Of a stretch of 64,000 nt of DNA, positions 7,900 through 16,022 are shown in pieces; positions within the stretch are counted from its first letter, which is position 1, and each line of letters starts with the position of its first letter. A program made the position numbers and the translations under genes. The DNA comes from Palsa-504 sp050013055 (GTDB lineage: Bacteria; Actinomycetota; Actinomycetes; Streptosporangiales; Streptosporangiaceae): the NCBI GenBank assembly GCA_050013055.1, contig JBEKGC010000026.1, positions 1 to 64,000 of the forward strand, in the 5' to 3' direction. The notes under the pieces are model-generated. The model had not been told where the DNA came from and ran no database searches. It saw only the letters and a list, made by a program, of their open reading frames with translations.

Positions 7900-7957
7900 A
7901 CCACGACGATGGACCATAGATGTTGCTGGGACCACCACGATGGACCATCGCGGTGGT
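7900..7957. repeat. Direct repeat containing a palindrome
   Basis: An 18-base sequence (ACCACGACGATGGACCAT) at 7900-7917 recurs with one change at 7931-7948. The second copy is embedded in a 27-bp palindrome, 7931-7957, with 13-base arms (one mismatch) around a central A. It lies 160 bases downstream of the TetR stop and 70 bases after the orphan ORF. It may be a double operator or a remnant end of a mobile element; nothing in the flanks decides this. Confidence 0.6.
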
Positions 7958-8116
7958 TCGCGGGCGGGAGCGGGCCAGCACGGGCGTGCACGTTGGGGCG
8001 GGCGGGGTTCACGGGGCTTACGGGAGCGTGGGCAGGTTCGCGGGACGGCCAGCCGTCGCCGGGTGCCGTCCTTCATCGCGCTTGGGGAACCGGGCGAACG
8101 CTTGTTTGATGGAGCA

Positions 8117-8788
8117 TTAGTCGCGGACACCCAGGGTGTCCAGCACGCGGACCACGTTGGCGGCCAGGCCGGCCGCCGCTTCTTCCTGCCCGGCCAGCAG
8201 GTGAAGCAGGGCCCGCTGGAACAGCCCGTCGAGGACCGCGTACATGGCTCCGGGCGGCAGGGGCACGGTGATCCCGGCGAATTCGGCGTACCGGCTGACG
8301 ACACGCCAGATCATTTCCTCGCGCCGCTGGTCGATCTCCAGCACGTCGGCGCGGAACGATTCGGAGAACAGGCTCTGGTTCCGCAGGTCGTACCAGAGCC
8401 TGTGCATCGGCGCGTCGGTTCGCAGGGTCTGCGCCATCGCGGCGCTGAACTCATCCTTGAGCTCCTGCGCCGAGCCGGCGCTGGCGACGATCTCGTCGTA
8501 GCGGGTCACGCACGCGGCCTCGTACTGGCGCACGCAGTGCGTGATCAGGTCTTCCTTGTCGCTGAAGTAGTAGTGCAGCACGCCGTGCGAGAACTGGGTG
8601 TTCTGCGCGATCTCGCGCAAGCTCGTGCGGGCGTAACCGAGCTCGGCGAGCGTCTGCAGCGCGGCGGCGGCGAGCTGGGCCCGCCGTTCGGAAAATTTGT
8701 CGACCTGCCGGCGCGAGATCCGCTCACGCTTGGTCTCGGTTTCCCTGGCCACGCGCGGTACGTCAGCGACCTGGTCCACGTGGCTCAC
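8117..8788 (-). CDS. TetR/AcrR-family transcriptional regulator
   Basis: 223 residues. The N-terminal domain (34-80) holds the helix-turn-helix: RRAQLAAAALQTLAELGY, TSLREIAQNTQFSHGVLHYYFSDKEDL in two pieces around residues 55-80. The C-terminal ligand domain is all-helical and family-typical (MAQTLRTDAPMHRLWYDL, MIWRVVSRYAEFAG). The GTG at 8788 is preferred; longer frames would run through the operator and divergent promoter. It probably represses the divergent SDR operon and itself through the 17-bp inverted repeat 88 bases upstream of its start. The ligand is likely an acyl-CoA or hydrophobic substrate, given the target genes (inference). Confidence 0.87.
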   Translation of the reverse strand: MSHVDQVADVPRVARETETKRERISRRQVDKFSERRAQLAAAALQTLAELGYARTSLREIAQNTQFSHGVLHYYFSDKEDLITHCVRQYEAACVTRYDEIVASAGSAQELKDEFSAAMAQTLRTDAPMHRLWYDLRNQSLFSESFRADVLEIDQRREEMIWRVVSRYAEFAGITVPLPPGAMYAVLDGLFQRALLHLLAGQEEAAAGLAANVVRVLDTLGVRD

Positions 8789-8875
8789 GAAAAGAGCTTC
8801 CCGTCGGCTCGCCAGGCCCGCACAGCACGGGCCTGGCGGCCAGTATATCGCGGTGGGCCCGGCTTGCCCGGGCTG

Positions 8876-8917
8876 ATCTGGACGGTCGTCAAAGAAAGTC
8901 TTGACGACTGTCCAGAT
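8876..8917. promoter_or_regulatory. Probable TetR operator between divergent genes
   Basis: Inverted repeat with arms ATCTGGACGGTCGTCAA (8876-8892) and TTGACGACTGTCCAGAT (8901-8917): 17 bp, one mismatch, eight-base spacer. It sits midway in the 188-base gap between the TetR gene and the SDR gene. The length and symmetry fit binding of one or two TetR dimers. Confidence 0.75.
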
Positions 8918-8976
8918 TTCGTTACGCTGTGACCTACGTCGCGGTGACCAGCGCGGTCTCAAGGAGGAGATGCCCC

Positions 8977-9780
8977 ATGAGTGTGTACGACTTGACCGGC
9001 CGCAAGGCGCTCGTCACGGGCGGGGCGCGCGGGCTCGGCGCGGGCATGGCCGAGGCGCTGGCCCGGGCCGGAGCCGCCGTCGTCATCGGCGACATCCGCG
9101 AGGACCTCGGCGAGGCGACCGCCGACGCGATCAAGAAGACCGGCGCCGACGCCGCGTTCCTTCCGCTCGACGTGACCGACGACGCGAGCTGGGAGCGTGC
9201 CGTCTCCGGCACGATCGCCGAGCTCGGCGGCCTGGACATCGTGGTCAACAACGCCGGCGTCGAGGTCACCCAGCTGGTGGTCGACCTCAATCCGGACGAT
9301 ATCCGCAAGATGCTCGACGTCAACGTCCTGGGCACCGCGCTCGGCATCAAGCATGCTTTCCGCGCCATGCGGCCCGGCGGCCCGGCCGGCCGCGGCGGTG
9401 CCGTGGTCAACATCGCGTCGGTCGCCGCCACGATCGCGTTCCCCGGGATCGCGGTCTACTCCGCGACCAAGTCCGGTATCGACCGGCTCACCCGGGTGGC
9501 GGCCATGGAGTCAGGCAAGCTCGGCTATGGCGTCCGGGTGAACTGCATCTACCCGGGCCTGTGCCCGACCGAGATGGGTAACCAGCTCGCCCAGGACGTG
9601 GTGACGCTCGGCCTGTTCCCGAGCGTGCCCGAGGCCGTCGGCGCCGTCATCGGGCTCACCCCGGCCGGCCGCCTCGCCGAGGTCGAGGATATGGCGGACG
9701 CAGTGGTCTTCCTGGCCTCCGACGGGGCCCGCTTCATCACCGGCGCCGGCCTCCCGGTCGACGGCGGCATGGGCATGTAG
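8977..9780 (+). CDS. SDR-family NAD(P)-dependent oxidoreductase
   Basis: 267 residues, classical short-chain dehydrogenase. Cofactor motif TGGARGLG (14-21), NNAG (91-94), catalytic Ser148, Tyr161 and Lys165 in the order NIASVAATIAF ... VYSATKSG, and C-terminal FITGAGLPVDGG. The acidic residue after strand 2 (VIGDIRED) suggests NAD rather than NADP. The ATG at 8977 has a strong AAGGAGGAG. It is first gene of an operon with the saccharopine-dehydrogenase-like gene (16-base gap) and the acyl-CoA ligase, under the divergent TetR. Oxidation of a hydroxyacyl or alicyclic alcohol intermediate is plausible. Confidence 0.88.
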   Translation: MSVYDLTGRKALVTGGARGLGAGMAEALARAGAAVVIGDIREDLGEATADAIKKTGADAAFLPLDVTDDASWERAVSGTIAELGGLDIVVNNAGVEVTQLVVDLNPDDIRKMLDVNVLGTALGIKHAFRAMRPGGPAGRGGAVVNIASVAATIAFPGIAVYSATKSGIDRLTRVAAMESGKLGYGVRVNCIYPGLCPTEMGNQLAQDVVTLGLFPSVPEAVGAVIGLTPAGRLAEVEDMADAVVFLASDGARFITGAGLPVDGGMGM

Positions 9781-9796
9781 GAAAGGGACGACACAC

Positions 9797-10924
9797 GTGA
9801 GCACAGACAAGCCCGTCATCGTCTACGGCGCGTCGGGCTACACCGGCCGCCTGATCTGCGAGTACCTGCGCGAGTTCAACGTGCCGTTCGTCGCGGCCGG
9901 GCGTGACAAGGCGCGCATCGCCGAGGCCCTGGACAAGGTGCCTGGCATCGACACGGTCGACCACGAGATCGTCGAGGTCGCGCACGAGGTGGGGCCGCTG
10001 ACTGAGCTCTTCACCGGGGCCAGCGTCGTCTGCAACACGGTCGGGCCGTTCGCCCAGTACGGCGGCGAGGTGGTCGAGGCCTGCATCGCGACAGGCACCC
10101 ACTACCTGGACACCACCGGGGAGCAGGACTGGCTGATCCGCTGCGACGAGGACTACGGCAAGCGGATGGCGGAAAAAGGCCTGCTGCTCGCGCCCGGCAT
10201 CGCGCAGATGTACACCACCGGCGAGATCGCCGCCCAGCTGTGCCTGGAAAAGCCGGGGGTGGACACGCTCGACATCCTGGTGTTCTGGAAGGGCATGCCG
10301 ACGGTCGCGTCCACCCGGACGATCCTGGTCAACGCGGCCCTGTCCAAGGCGTACTACCTGGAGCAGAATGCCTACGTCGAGTGGCCCGCCGACGGCGGCC
10401 TGTACGACGTGTCGATTCCCGGCCAGCACGAGACCGGCCTGGCGCTGCCGTGGGGGGGCACCTCGCATCCGGTGTGGTTCAAGCGCGATCCGCGGGTGGC
10501 CAACGTCAAGGTGCTCGGCGGCGTGTTCAACCGCCCGCTGATGCTGGGCGTCCCGCAGATCGTGAAGGCGGTGCTCGAGCAGATCGAGGGGCTGCCCGAG
10601 GACGAGAAGCTGCGGGTGCTCACCGAGCAGGCCGCGGGCGTGATGAACCAGATGCCGCCGCGCGAAGCGACCAGGATCAACACCTCACTGGACTCGGTGC
10701 ATGCCTCAGGTCCGCTCGGCCGCGCCCACTGCGTGATCCACGGCAACTCCAACTACAAGCAGACCGGCCTGATGCAGGCGTACGGGGCGTACTCGCTGCT
10801 GCAGCAGCCGCCCAAGCGCGTCGGCTTCGCGTCGGGCTGCCAGGCCTTCGGCCATCGCGAGCTGCTCGGCGTGCTGCGCAGCTTCGGGCTGGTGATGGAG
10901 CCGACCCTGACCGTTCAGCACTGA
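9797..10924 (+). CDS. Saccharopine-dehydrogenase-like NAD(P)-binding protein
   Basis: 375 residues. A Rossmann start IVYGASGYTGRLICEYL (8-24) and the stretch VCNTVGPFAQYGGEVVEACIATGTHYLDTTGE (in two halves around 78-108) are hallmarks of the saccharopine dehydrogenase / trans-acting enoyl reductase fold. The C-terminal part is a lineage-specific domain with no motif known to me. It is unlikely to make lysine-pathway saccharopine: the context is a TetR-controlled SDR and acyl-CoA ligase operon, so reduction of an unsaturated or keto acyl substrate is a better guess. GTG start with GGAAAGGGA upstream. Confidence 0.8.
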   Translation: MSTDKPVIVYGASGYTGRLICEYLREFNVPFVAAGRDKARIAEALDKVPGIDTVDHEIVEVAHEVGPLTELFTGASVVCNTVGPFAQYGGEVVEACIATGTHYLDTTGEQDWLIRCDEDYGKRMAEKGLLLAPGIAQMYTTGEIAAQLCLEKPGVDTLDILVFWKGMPTVASTRTILVNAALSKAYYLEQNAYVEWPADGGLYDVSIPGQHETGLALPWGGTSHPVWFKRDPRVANVKVLGGVFNRPLMLGVPQIVKAVLEQIEGLPEDEKLRVLTEQAAGVMNQMPPREATRINTSLDSVHASGPLGRAHCVIHGNSNYKQTGLMQAYGAYSLLQQPPKRVGFASGCQAFGHRELLGVLRSFGLVMEPTLTVQH

Positions 10925-10945
10925 CGACAAGCGGAGGGCGAAAGC

Positions 10946-12484
10946 GTGCGCCTGATCGACTACCTCGACAAAGGCGCCTCCCTGGGCCCGGAGGCACCCT
11001 GCCTGAGCATGGCCGGGCGCACGCTGAGCTACGGCGACATCCAGCAGCTGTCCTGGCGGATCGCCCGGGCGCTCGACCGGTCCGGGGTCCGGCCCGGCGA
11101 CAAGGTCGCTATCTTGTCCGCGAACGACCCGGTCGCCTTCAGCTGCGTGTTCGGCATCTCCCGGGCGGGCGCGGTGTGGTGCCCGGTCAACCCGCGCAAC
11201 GAAGCGGCGGAAAACCGCGACCTGCTCGACTTCTTCGACTGCACCTGCCTGATCTTCCAGGCGGCCTTCGCCCCGCTGGTCGCCAAGATCATGCCGGAAC
11301 TGCCCGCGCTGACCACGCTGGTCTGCCTGGACGGGGAACTCGCTGGGGTCGCCACGTTCGATCAGTGGCTGGCCGGCCTGAGCCCCGACCGGTGGCAGGC
11401 AGACCCCGTTGACGACATCGCCATGCTCGTGGGCACCGGGGGGACCACGGGCCGGCCGAAGGGCGTGATGCTGACCGGGCACAACATCGAGGCGATGGCT
11501 GCGCTGACGCTGATGAGCTACCCGTTCTCGCCGCGCCCCAGGTACCTAGCCCTCGCGCCGCTGACCCATGCGGCCGGGGTGCTGTGCTTCCCGGTCATGA
11601 CCCTCGGCGGCCAGATCGTCATCATGGGCCGGCCGGACCTGGACGAGTTCCTCACCCTGGTCAGCTCGTACCGGATCACGCACACGTTCCTGCCGCCGAC
11701 CCTGATCTACATGCTGCTCGACCAGCACGGGCTGGCCGACGCGGACCTGTCCTCGCTGCAATGCCTGTGGTACGGCGCGGCCCCGATGTCCGCGAGCCGC
11801 CTGGAGGAGGCGCTGGGGAAGATCGGGCCGGTGATGGGCCAGCTGTTCGGCCAGTCAGAAGCCCCGATGATGATCTCGACCCTGGCCCCGGCGGACCATT
11901 TCCACGCAGACGGATCGCTGGCCCGCGAGCGCCTGGCCTCGGCCGGGCGCCCGACCCCGCTCACCCTGGTCGCGATCATGGACGACGAAGGCCGCCTGCT
12001 CGGCCCGGGCCAGCGCGGCGAGATCGTCGCCCGCGGCCCGCTGGTGATGGCGGGCTACTACAAGAACCCGCAGGCCTCCGCCGAAGCCGCCAGGTACGGC
12101 TGGCACCACACCGGCGATATCGGCTACCTCGACGACGACAATTACCTGTTCATCGTCGACCGGGCCAAGGACATGATCATCACCGGCGGTTTCAACGTCT
12201 ACTCCGCCGAGGTCGAGCAGGTGCTGCTGGCCCATCCCGCCGTGCAGGACTGCGCGGTGATCGGATTGCCCGACGCCAAGTGGGGTGAGCGGGTCACCGC
12301 GGTCGTCCAGCTCCGCGCGGGCCAGGCCGTGGCGCAGGACGACCTGCGGTCCTTCGTCAAGGAGCGGCTCGGCAGCGTCAAGGCCCCCAAACAGGTCGAG
12401 ATCTGGCCTGACCTGCCCCGTTCCAAGGTCGGCAAGGTCCTCAAGACCGAGATCAAGGCTCAGCTCCGCGGCCAGGCAGGCTAA
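10946..12484 (+). CDS. Acyl-CoA synthetase (AMP-forming, ANL superfamily)
   Basis: 512 residues. ATP loop TGGTTGRPKG (164-173), adenine motif WYGAAPMS (275-282), YYKNP (371-375), HHTGDIGYLD (387-396), hinge DRAKDMIITGGFNVYSAEVE (405-424) and the C-terminal catalytic lysine in PRSKVGKVLK (491-500). It activates a carboxylic acid as acyl-adenylate and then acyl-CoA; the substrate is not evident. Start GTG at 10946 with GGAGGG upstream, 22 bases after the preceding gene. Together with the SDR and the saccharopine-like enzyme it forms a small catabolic operon for an acid that is CoA-activated. Confidence 0.9.
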   Translation: MRLIDYLDKGASLGPEAPCLSMAGRTLSYGDIQQLSWRIARALDRSGVRPGDKVAILSANDPVAFSCVFGISRAGAVWCPVNPRNEAAENRDLLDFFDCTCLIFQAAFAPLVAKIMPELPALTTLVCLDGELAGVATFDQWLAGLSPDRWQADPVDDIAMLVGTGGTTGRPKGVMLTGHNIEAMAALTLMSYPFSPRPRYLALAPLTHAAGVLCFPVMTLGGQIVIMGRPDLDEFLTLVSSYRITHTFLPPTLIYMLLDQHGLADADLSSLQCLWYGAAPMSASRLEEALGKIGPVMGQLFGQSEAPMMISTLAPADHFHADGSLARERLASAGRPTPLTLVAIMDDEGRLLGPGQRGEIVARGPLVMAGYYKNPQASAEAARYGWHHTGDIGYLDDDNYLFIVDRAKDMIITGGFNVYSAEVEQVLLAHPAVQDCAVIGLPDAKWGERVTAVVQLRAGQAVAQDDLRSFVKERLGSVKAPKQVEIWPDLPRSKVGKVLKTEIKAQLRGQAG

Positions 12485-12538
12485 AGCCCTTTTTCCGGAA
12501 CGATCCGGGCTACGTGCCCCACGGACCGCTAGGCCTGC

Positions 12539-13030
12539 TCAGGGTTGGTAGGAGCCGGGGGCCCAGGCCCGGGTGCTGACGCCGATCGCGTTCCAGGCGT
12601 TTATGGTGACGATAAGGCTGACCAGCGCGGCGATCTGAGGCGGGCTGAATTCGGCGGCCACATCGGCGTAGGCCTGATCGGGTACGTGCGTATCGGTCAG
12701 CCGTGTCACCGTCTCGGTGAAGGCCAGCGCGGCGCGCTCGCGGGCGGTGAAGTACGGGGTTTCCGCCCAGGCGGCCAGCCCGTACAGCCGCTGCTCCGTC
12801 TCGCCGATCGCACGCGCGTCCTTGGTGTGCATGTCGATGCAGTAGGCGCAGCCGTTGAGCTGGGAGGCGCGGATCCGGATCAGCTCGCGCAGCCTCGGGT
12901 CGATCTCGGCGGCGTCGAGTTCCTTGGTCGCGGCCTGGTCCAGACGTGACATCGCGCGGGCGAAACCGGGTGCGAGGCCGTCGAAGTCGAGCCGGGCCGG
13001 GATCTGTGCTGTGTCGTGAGTGATCGTCAT
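12539..13030 (-). CDS. AhpD-like carboxymuconolactone decarboxylase-family protein
   Basis: 163 residues, the CMD fold. The redox pair is Cys61/Cys64 in SQLNGCAYCIDMHTKDA, with the family His at 68, matching the alkylhydroperoxidase AhpD core rather than true carboxymuconolactone decarboxylase. Members are small all-helical peroxidases. Start ATG at 13030: a longer frame overlaps the divergent MocR gene. It shares a 47-base divergent promoter with that MocR regulator, which is therefore its likely controller. Confidence 0.85.
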   Translation of the reverse strand: MTITHDTAQIPARLDFDGLAPGFARAMSRLDQAATKELDAAEIDPRLRELIRIRASQLNGCAYCIDMHTKDARAIGETEQRLYGLAAWAETPYFTARERAALAFTETVTRLTDTHVPDQAYADVAAEFSPPQIAALVSLIVTINAWNAIGVSTRAWAPGSYQP

Positions 13031-13037
13031 GACCACC

Positions 13038-13043
13038 ACGCTA
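13038..13043 (-). promoter_or_regulatory. Putative leaderless -10 element (TAGCGT) for the AhpD-like gene
   Basis: TAGCGT on the minus strand ends seven bases before the ATG at 13030, with no ribosome site between. The opposing MocR start has its own box 20 bases away, so the two promoters are back to back. Confidence 0.4.
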
Positions 13044-13063
13044 GGCCGGTAAGCGGCCCAAGG

Positions 13064-13069
13064 TAAGGT
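13064..13069 (+). promoter_or_regulatory. Putative leaderless -10 element (TAAGGT) for the MocR gene
   Basis: TAAGGT ends eight bases before the ATG at 13078 and no ribosome site is visible. Confidence 0.4.
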
Positions 13070-13077
13070 CCATTTCC

Positions 13078-14493
13078 ATGCCAGAAACATGGGCCAAGCC
13101 GGCCGGCCTCGACCTCCACCTGGACCTTTCCGGCACCAGGGTGCGAGCTGGCCTGGAGACCGCGTTGCGCGACGCGGTCAGGGCCGGCCGGCTGCCCCCC
13201 GGCCTGCGGCTGCCGTCTTCCCGGGCCCTGGCCGCGGACCTGGGTCTGGCCCGCAACACGGTGGCCGAGGTCTACAGCCAGCTGGTCGCGGAGGGCTGGC
13301 TGACCGCGGCCAGCGGCTCGGGAACTTTCGTCGCGCCGCGTCCGGCCCCGGACTTCGGCGCCGCCGCCGGAGGGCGCCCGGAGGCGGTCGCGTTCCGCTA
13401 TGACCTGCGTCCTGGCGTACCTGACCTGTCCGCCTTCCCCCGCGGCGGCTGGCTCGCGACGGCCCGCAAGGTACTGGCGGCCGCACCCGATCACGTCCTC
13501 GGCTACCCCGACCCGCGCGGGCTCCCGCAGCTGCGGGCGGCGCTGGCGGGATACCTGGCGCGGGCGCGGGGCGTCATCGCCGATCCCGGGCGCATCGTGA
13601 TCTGCGCGGGCTTCAGCCACGGCCTGGCCGTGGTCTGCCGCGCGCTGCGTTCGGCCGGCCCGGCCACCCTGGCTGTGGAGGCCTACGGTCACTCCGAGCA
13701 CCGCGACATCGCCACCGGGCAGGGCCTGCGCCTGCGGCCGGTGACCGTCGACTCGATGGGCGCCGTCATCGGCGAGGCCAGCGGAGCCGACGCCATGCTG
13801 CTGACCCCGGCGCACCAGTTCCCGCTGGGCGTGACGCTTCATCCGCGCCGCCGCCGGGAAGTGGCCGGGTGGGGCGGCGTCGTGATCGAGGACGACTACG
13901 ACGGCGAGTTCCGCTACGACCGGCAGCCGGTCGGCGCGCTGCAGGCGCTCGCGCCCGATCACGTCATCTACGCGGGCACGGCCAGCAAGAGCCTGGCCCC
14001 GAGCCTGCGGCTCGGCTGGCTGGTGGTCCCGCCGCGCCTGCTCGACGCGGTGACGGCCGAGCTCACCGCCGGGCCGTCCGGGCTTGACCAGCTCACCTTG
14101 GCCGAGTTCATCACCTCCGGTGACTACGACCGGCAGATCCGCCGGGCCCGGCTGGCCTACCGCCGTCGCCGGGACCGCCTCGTCGCCGTACTGCCCGGCG
14201 GAAGATCGCCCGGCCCGGGATCGCCCGGCCCGGGATCGCCCGGCCCGGGATCGCCCGTCAGCGGGATCGCCGCGGGCCTGCATGCCGTGCTCGATCTTCC
14301 CCGAACGGATCTTGAGCACGACATGATCGCCCGGGCCAGCGAGCGGGGCCTGGCCCTCGACGGCCTGGAACGGTACTGGGCCGGCCCAGGCTCGGGGGGC
14401 GAACGGGCGGGCCTGGTCATCGGCTATGCCCGTCCGCCTGAGCATGCCTACACCACGGCTCTGGCCCGGCTACGGGCCGTCTTGAGCGGCTGA
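13078..14493 (+). CDS. MocR/PdxR-type GntR regulator with aminotransferase domain
   Basis: 471 residues. The N-terminal winged helix (15-80) has LPSSRALAADLGLARNTVAE; the C-terminal part is an inactive fold-type I aminotransferase with EDDYDGEFRYD at 271-281 and PLP-binding Lys304 in GTASKSLAPSLRLGW. MocR proteins sense PLP or a PLP adduct and usually autoregulate and control a divergent neighbour, here the AhpD-like gene. An oddity is an in-frame SPGPG triplicate (about 376-392) in a surface segment of the small domain, encoded by a 15-bp tandem repeat. pdxS/pdxT lie 27 kb away, so a PdxR role is possible but unproven. Confidence 0.88.
   Translation: MPETWAKPAGLDLHLDLSGTRVRAGLETALRDAVRAGRLPPGLRLPSSRALAADLGLARNTVAEVYSQLVAEGWLTAASGSGTFVAPRPAPDFGAAAGGRPEAVAFRYDLRPGVPDLSAFPRGGWLATARKVLAAAPDHVLGYPDPRGLPQLRAALAGYLARARGVIADPGRIVICAGFSHGLAVVCRALRSAGPATLAVEAYGHSEHRDIATGQGLRLRPVTVDSMGAVIGEASGADAMLLTPAHQFPLGVTLHPRRRREVAGWGGVVIEDDYDGEFRYDRQPVGALQALAPDHVIYAGTASKSLAPSLRLGWLVVPPRLLDAVTAELTAGPSGLDQLTLAEFITSGDYDRQIRRARLAYRRRRDRLVAVLPGGRSPGPGSPGPGSPGPGSPVSGIAAGLHAVLDLPRTDLEHDMIARASERGLALDGLERYWAGPGSGGERAGLVIGYARPPEHAYTTALARLRAVLSG
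14204..14257 (+). repeat. 15-bp tandem repeat inside the MocR gene
   Basis: GATCGCCCGGCCCGG is repeated three times exactly (14204-14248) and begins a fourth time (to 14257). Each unit adds five residues (SPGPG) without breaking the frame. CCCGGCCCGGG within each unit is nearly self-complementary, which favours slippage. Perfect copies imply recent expansion. Confidence 0.9.
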
Positions 14494-14580
14494 GGCCCGG
14501 CTTCGAACCGGAGCCGTCTTACCTCCGTAGTCCTGGATAGAGGGCGGTATCCGCACTGCCCCAGGGCGCCGTGGGACGTC

Positions 14581-15081
14581 ATGACCGGGATGCCGGACGA
14601 GCAGGGGCAGCACCTGATGGCCGCCGAAGACTGGGTGGGGAGGGACATCGGCGGTCTGCACGCGCTCGCGAGCGCGCTTTCCGGCTTCGCGGCCGAGATG
14701 AGCGCCGCCCGGCATTCCGATCCGGTCACCGCGGCCACGCTGGCGGCGGTCATCGGCCAGACCGCCGGCATCCTCGACGTCCTCGCCGGCGATCTGGCCA
14801 GGATCCAGAGCGCGCTGGCCGATGAGGCGTACGTCGCGTCCAGGTATGGCGTCACGATCGGCACGGACGGGCAGCCGCCACCGGTGCTGGCCTCGCCTGC
14901 GGCCAATGCCATCGCCGCCAGCGCGCAACACTGGGCCCTGGCCTACCGGCAGTTTCACGAGCAGGCGATGGCACAGGCGCAGCAGGCCAGGCAGCACGCG
15001 GCGACCCAGCTGACGGCCCTGTTCGCCCAGCTCGGGCCCGCACCGCACGCGCTGGCCCGGGCGGTCCCCGGCACGAACTGA
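14581..15081 (+). CDS. Hypothetical helical protein
   Basis: 166 residues, not recognised. It is Ala-rich and predicted almost entirely helical (IGGLHALASALSGFAAEM; NAIAASAQHWALAYRQFHEQ; QAQQARQHAATQLTALFAQL), with no signal peptide or membrane segment. The overall look recalls small actinobacterial WXG100/ESX-associated helical proteins, but no WxG motif is present. Start ATG at 14581 with GGGACG upstream; earlier starts are absent. It sits alone between the MocR gene and the convergent hydrolase. Confidence 0.6.
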   Translation: MTGMPDEQGQHLMAAEDWVGRDIGGLHALASALSGFAAEMSAARHSDPVTAATLAAVIGQTAGILDVLAGDLARIQSALADEAYVASRYGVTIGTDGQPPPVLASPAANAIAASAQHWALAYRQFHEQAMAQAQQARQHAATQLTALFAQLGPAPHALARAVPGTN

Positions 15082-15121
15082 ACACCCGCCCCGGCGTCCG
15101 GCGGGAACGCCTCCCGGCGCC

Positions 15122-15937
15122 TCACGCAGTGAACGGGGGCGGCGGCTCGAGCGATGGCGCGTCCAGGAAGGGAATGACCGCGGACGCCACCAGGTCGGGC
15201 GAGGAGAAGATGTCGTAATGCGTATGTCCGGGCACGATGGCGAGCCTGGCCACGGACCGGGCCGAGCCGTCCCAGGTCGCGTCGCGCAGGCCGCCGCCGA
15301 GCAGCTGGTAGAAGCGGACGATGTGCTCGGGGCGTATCGCGTCGGCATCGGCGTAGACCAGCAGGACCGCGGCGGTGATCTTCGCGACGTCCGCGGACCA
15401 GTCATAGTCCTGCCGGAGCAGGTCGCCGGTCTTGTCGAGCAGCACGGGCCAGTCCTGCACCCGGGGAGCGATCTGGGAGTAGATCTGGTACATGGGGGAC
15501 TGTTTCAGCGGCTCGGCCAGCTGAGAGCCCATCTGGTCCATCCCGGCCAGGCTCTCCGGATACCAGCCGTCGCGCTGGCACGGCTGGGAGACCAGGACCA
15601 GCCGTCGCACCAGCCGCGGATGCTGGATCGCGGTGCGCAGCGCGGTCGCGCCGCCGAACGAGTAGCCCATCACGTCGGCCTGAGCCAGGCCAAGATGCGA
15701 GATGAGGCCGGCGATGTCATCGGCCAGGGTCTGGAAGCGCAGCCGCCGGTCCACATCCGCGGTGTGACCATGAGCCTGCAGGTCGACCGTGATGACCCGG
15801 CGGTCCTTGGCCAGGAGCGGGAGGATCGGAGCATACATCTCGCCCATGCCGAGACCGCCGTGCAGCAGGATCAGCGGCTGCCCCGAGCCGTGCTCCTCGT
15901 AGTACAGATTGACGCCGTTCACGTCCGCGTAGCTCAT
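15122..15937 (-). CDS. Alpha/beta-fold hydrolase
   Basis: 271 residues. Oxyanion HGG at 26-28, nucleophile Ser93 in MGYSFGGATAL, acid Asp in VYADADAIRPEH and final His in PGHTHYDIF, a complete triad in the normal order. It resembles the 3-oxoadipate enol-lactonase/epoxide-hydrolase group of small cytoplasmic hydrolases; substrate unknown. The ATG at 15937 follows a GAAAGG site; a longer frame is ignored. It is followed on the same strand side by no partner; the gene upstream ends 86 bases away. Confidence 0.85.
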   Translation of the reverse strand: MSYADVNGVNLYYEEHGSGQPLILLHGGLGMGEMYAPILPLLAKDRRVITVDLQAHGHTADVDRRLRFQTLADDIAGLISHLGLAQADVMGYSFGGATALRTAIQHPRLVRRLVLVSQPCQRDGWYPESLAGMDQMGSQLAEPLKQSPMYQIYSQIAPRVQDWPVLLDKTGDLLRQDYDWSADVAKITAAVLLVYADADAIRPEHIVRFYQLLGGGLRDATWDGSARSVARLAIVPGHTHYDIFSSPDLVASAVIPFLDAPSLEPPPPFTA

Positions 15938-16022
15938 CGCCCGGGCCTTTCTTCGTGTGTCACTATCCGGCGGCCCGAGGGACGCGCCGCACAACAGGTA
16001 AGACGGCACGACAGCGGGAAAC

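Noticed and set aside
12485..12538. Possible terminator after the acyl-CoA ligase gene
   Set aside because: The hairpin around CCGGAACGATCCGG is only five base pairs and the T-run precedes it on the plus strand; too weak to call.
14494..14580. tRNA-like T-arm (CGG-CTTCGAA-CCG) after the MocR stop
   Set aside because: Only a T-arm-like hairpin is present on either strand; no acceptor, D or anticodon arm can be fitted.
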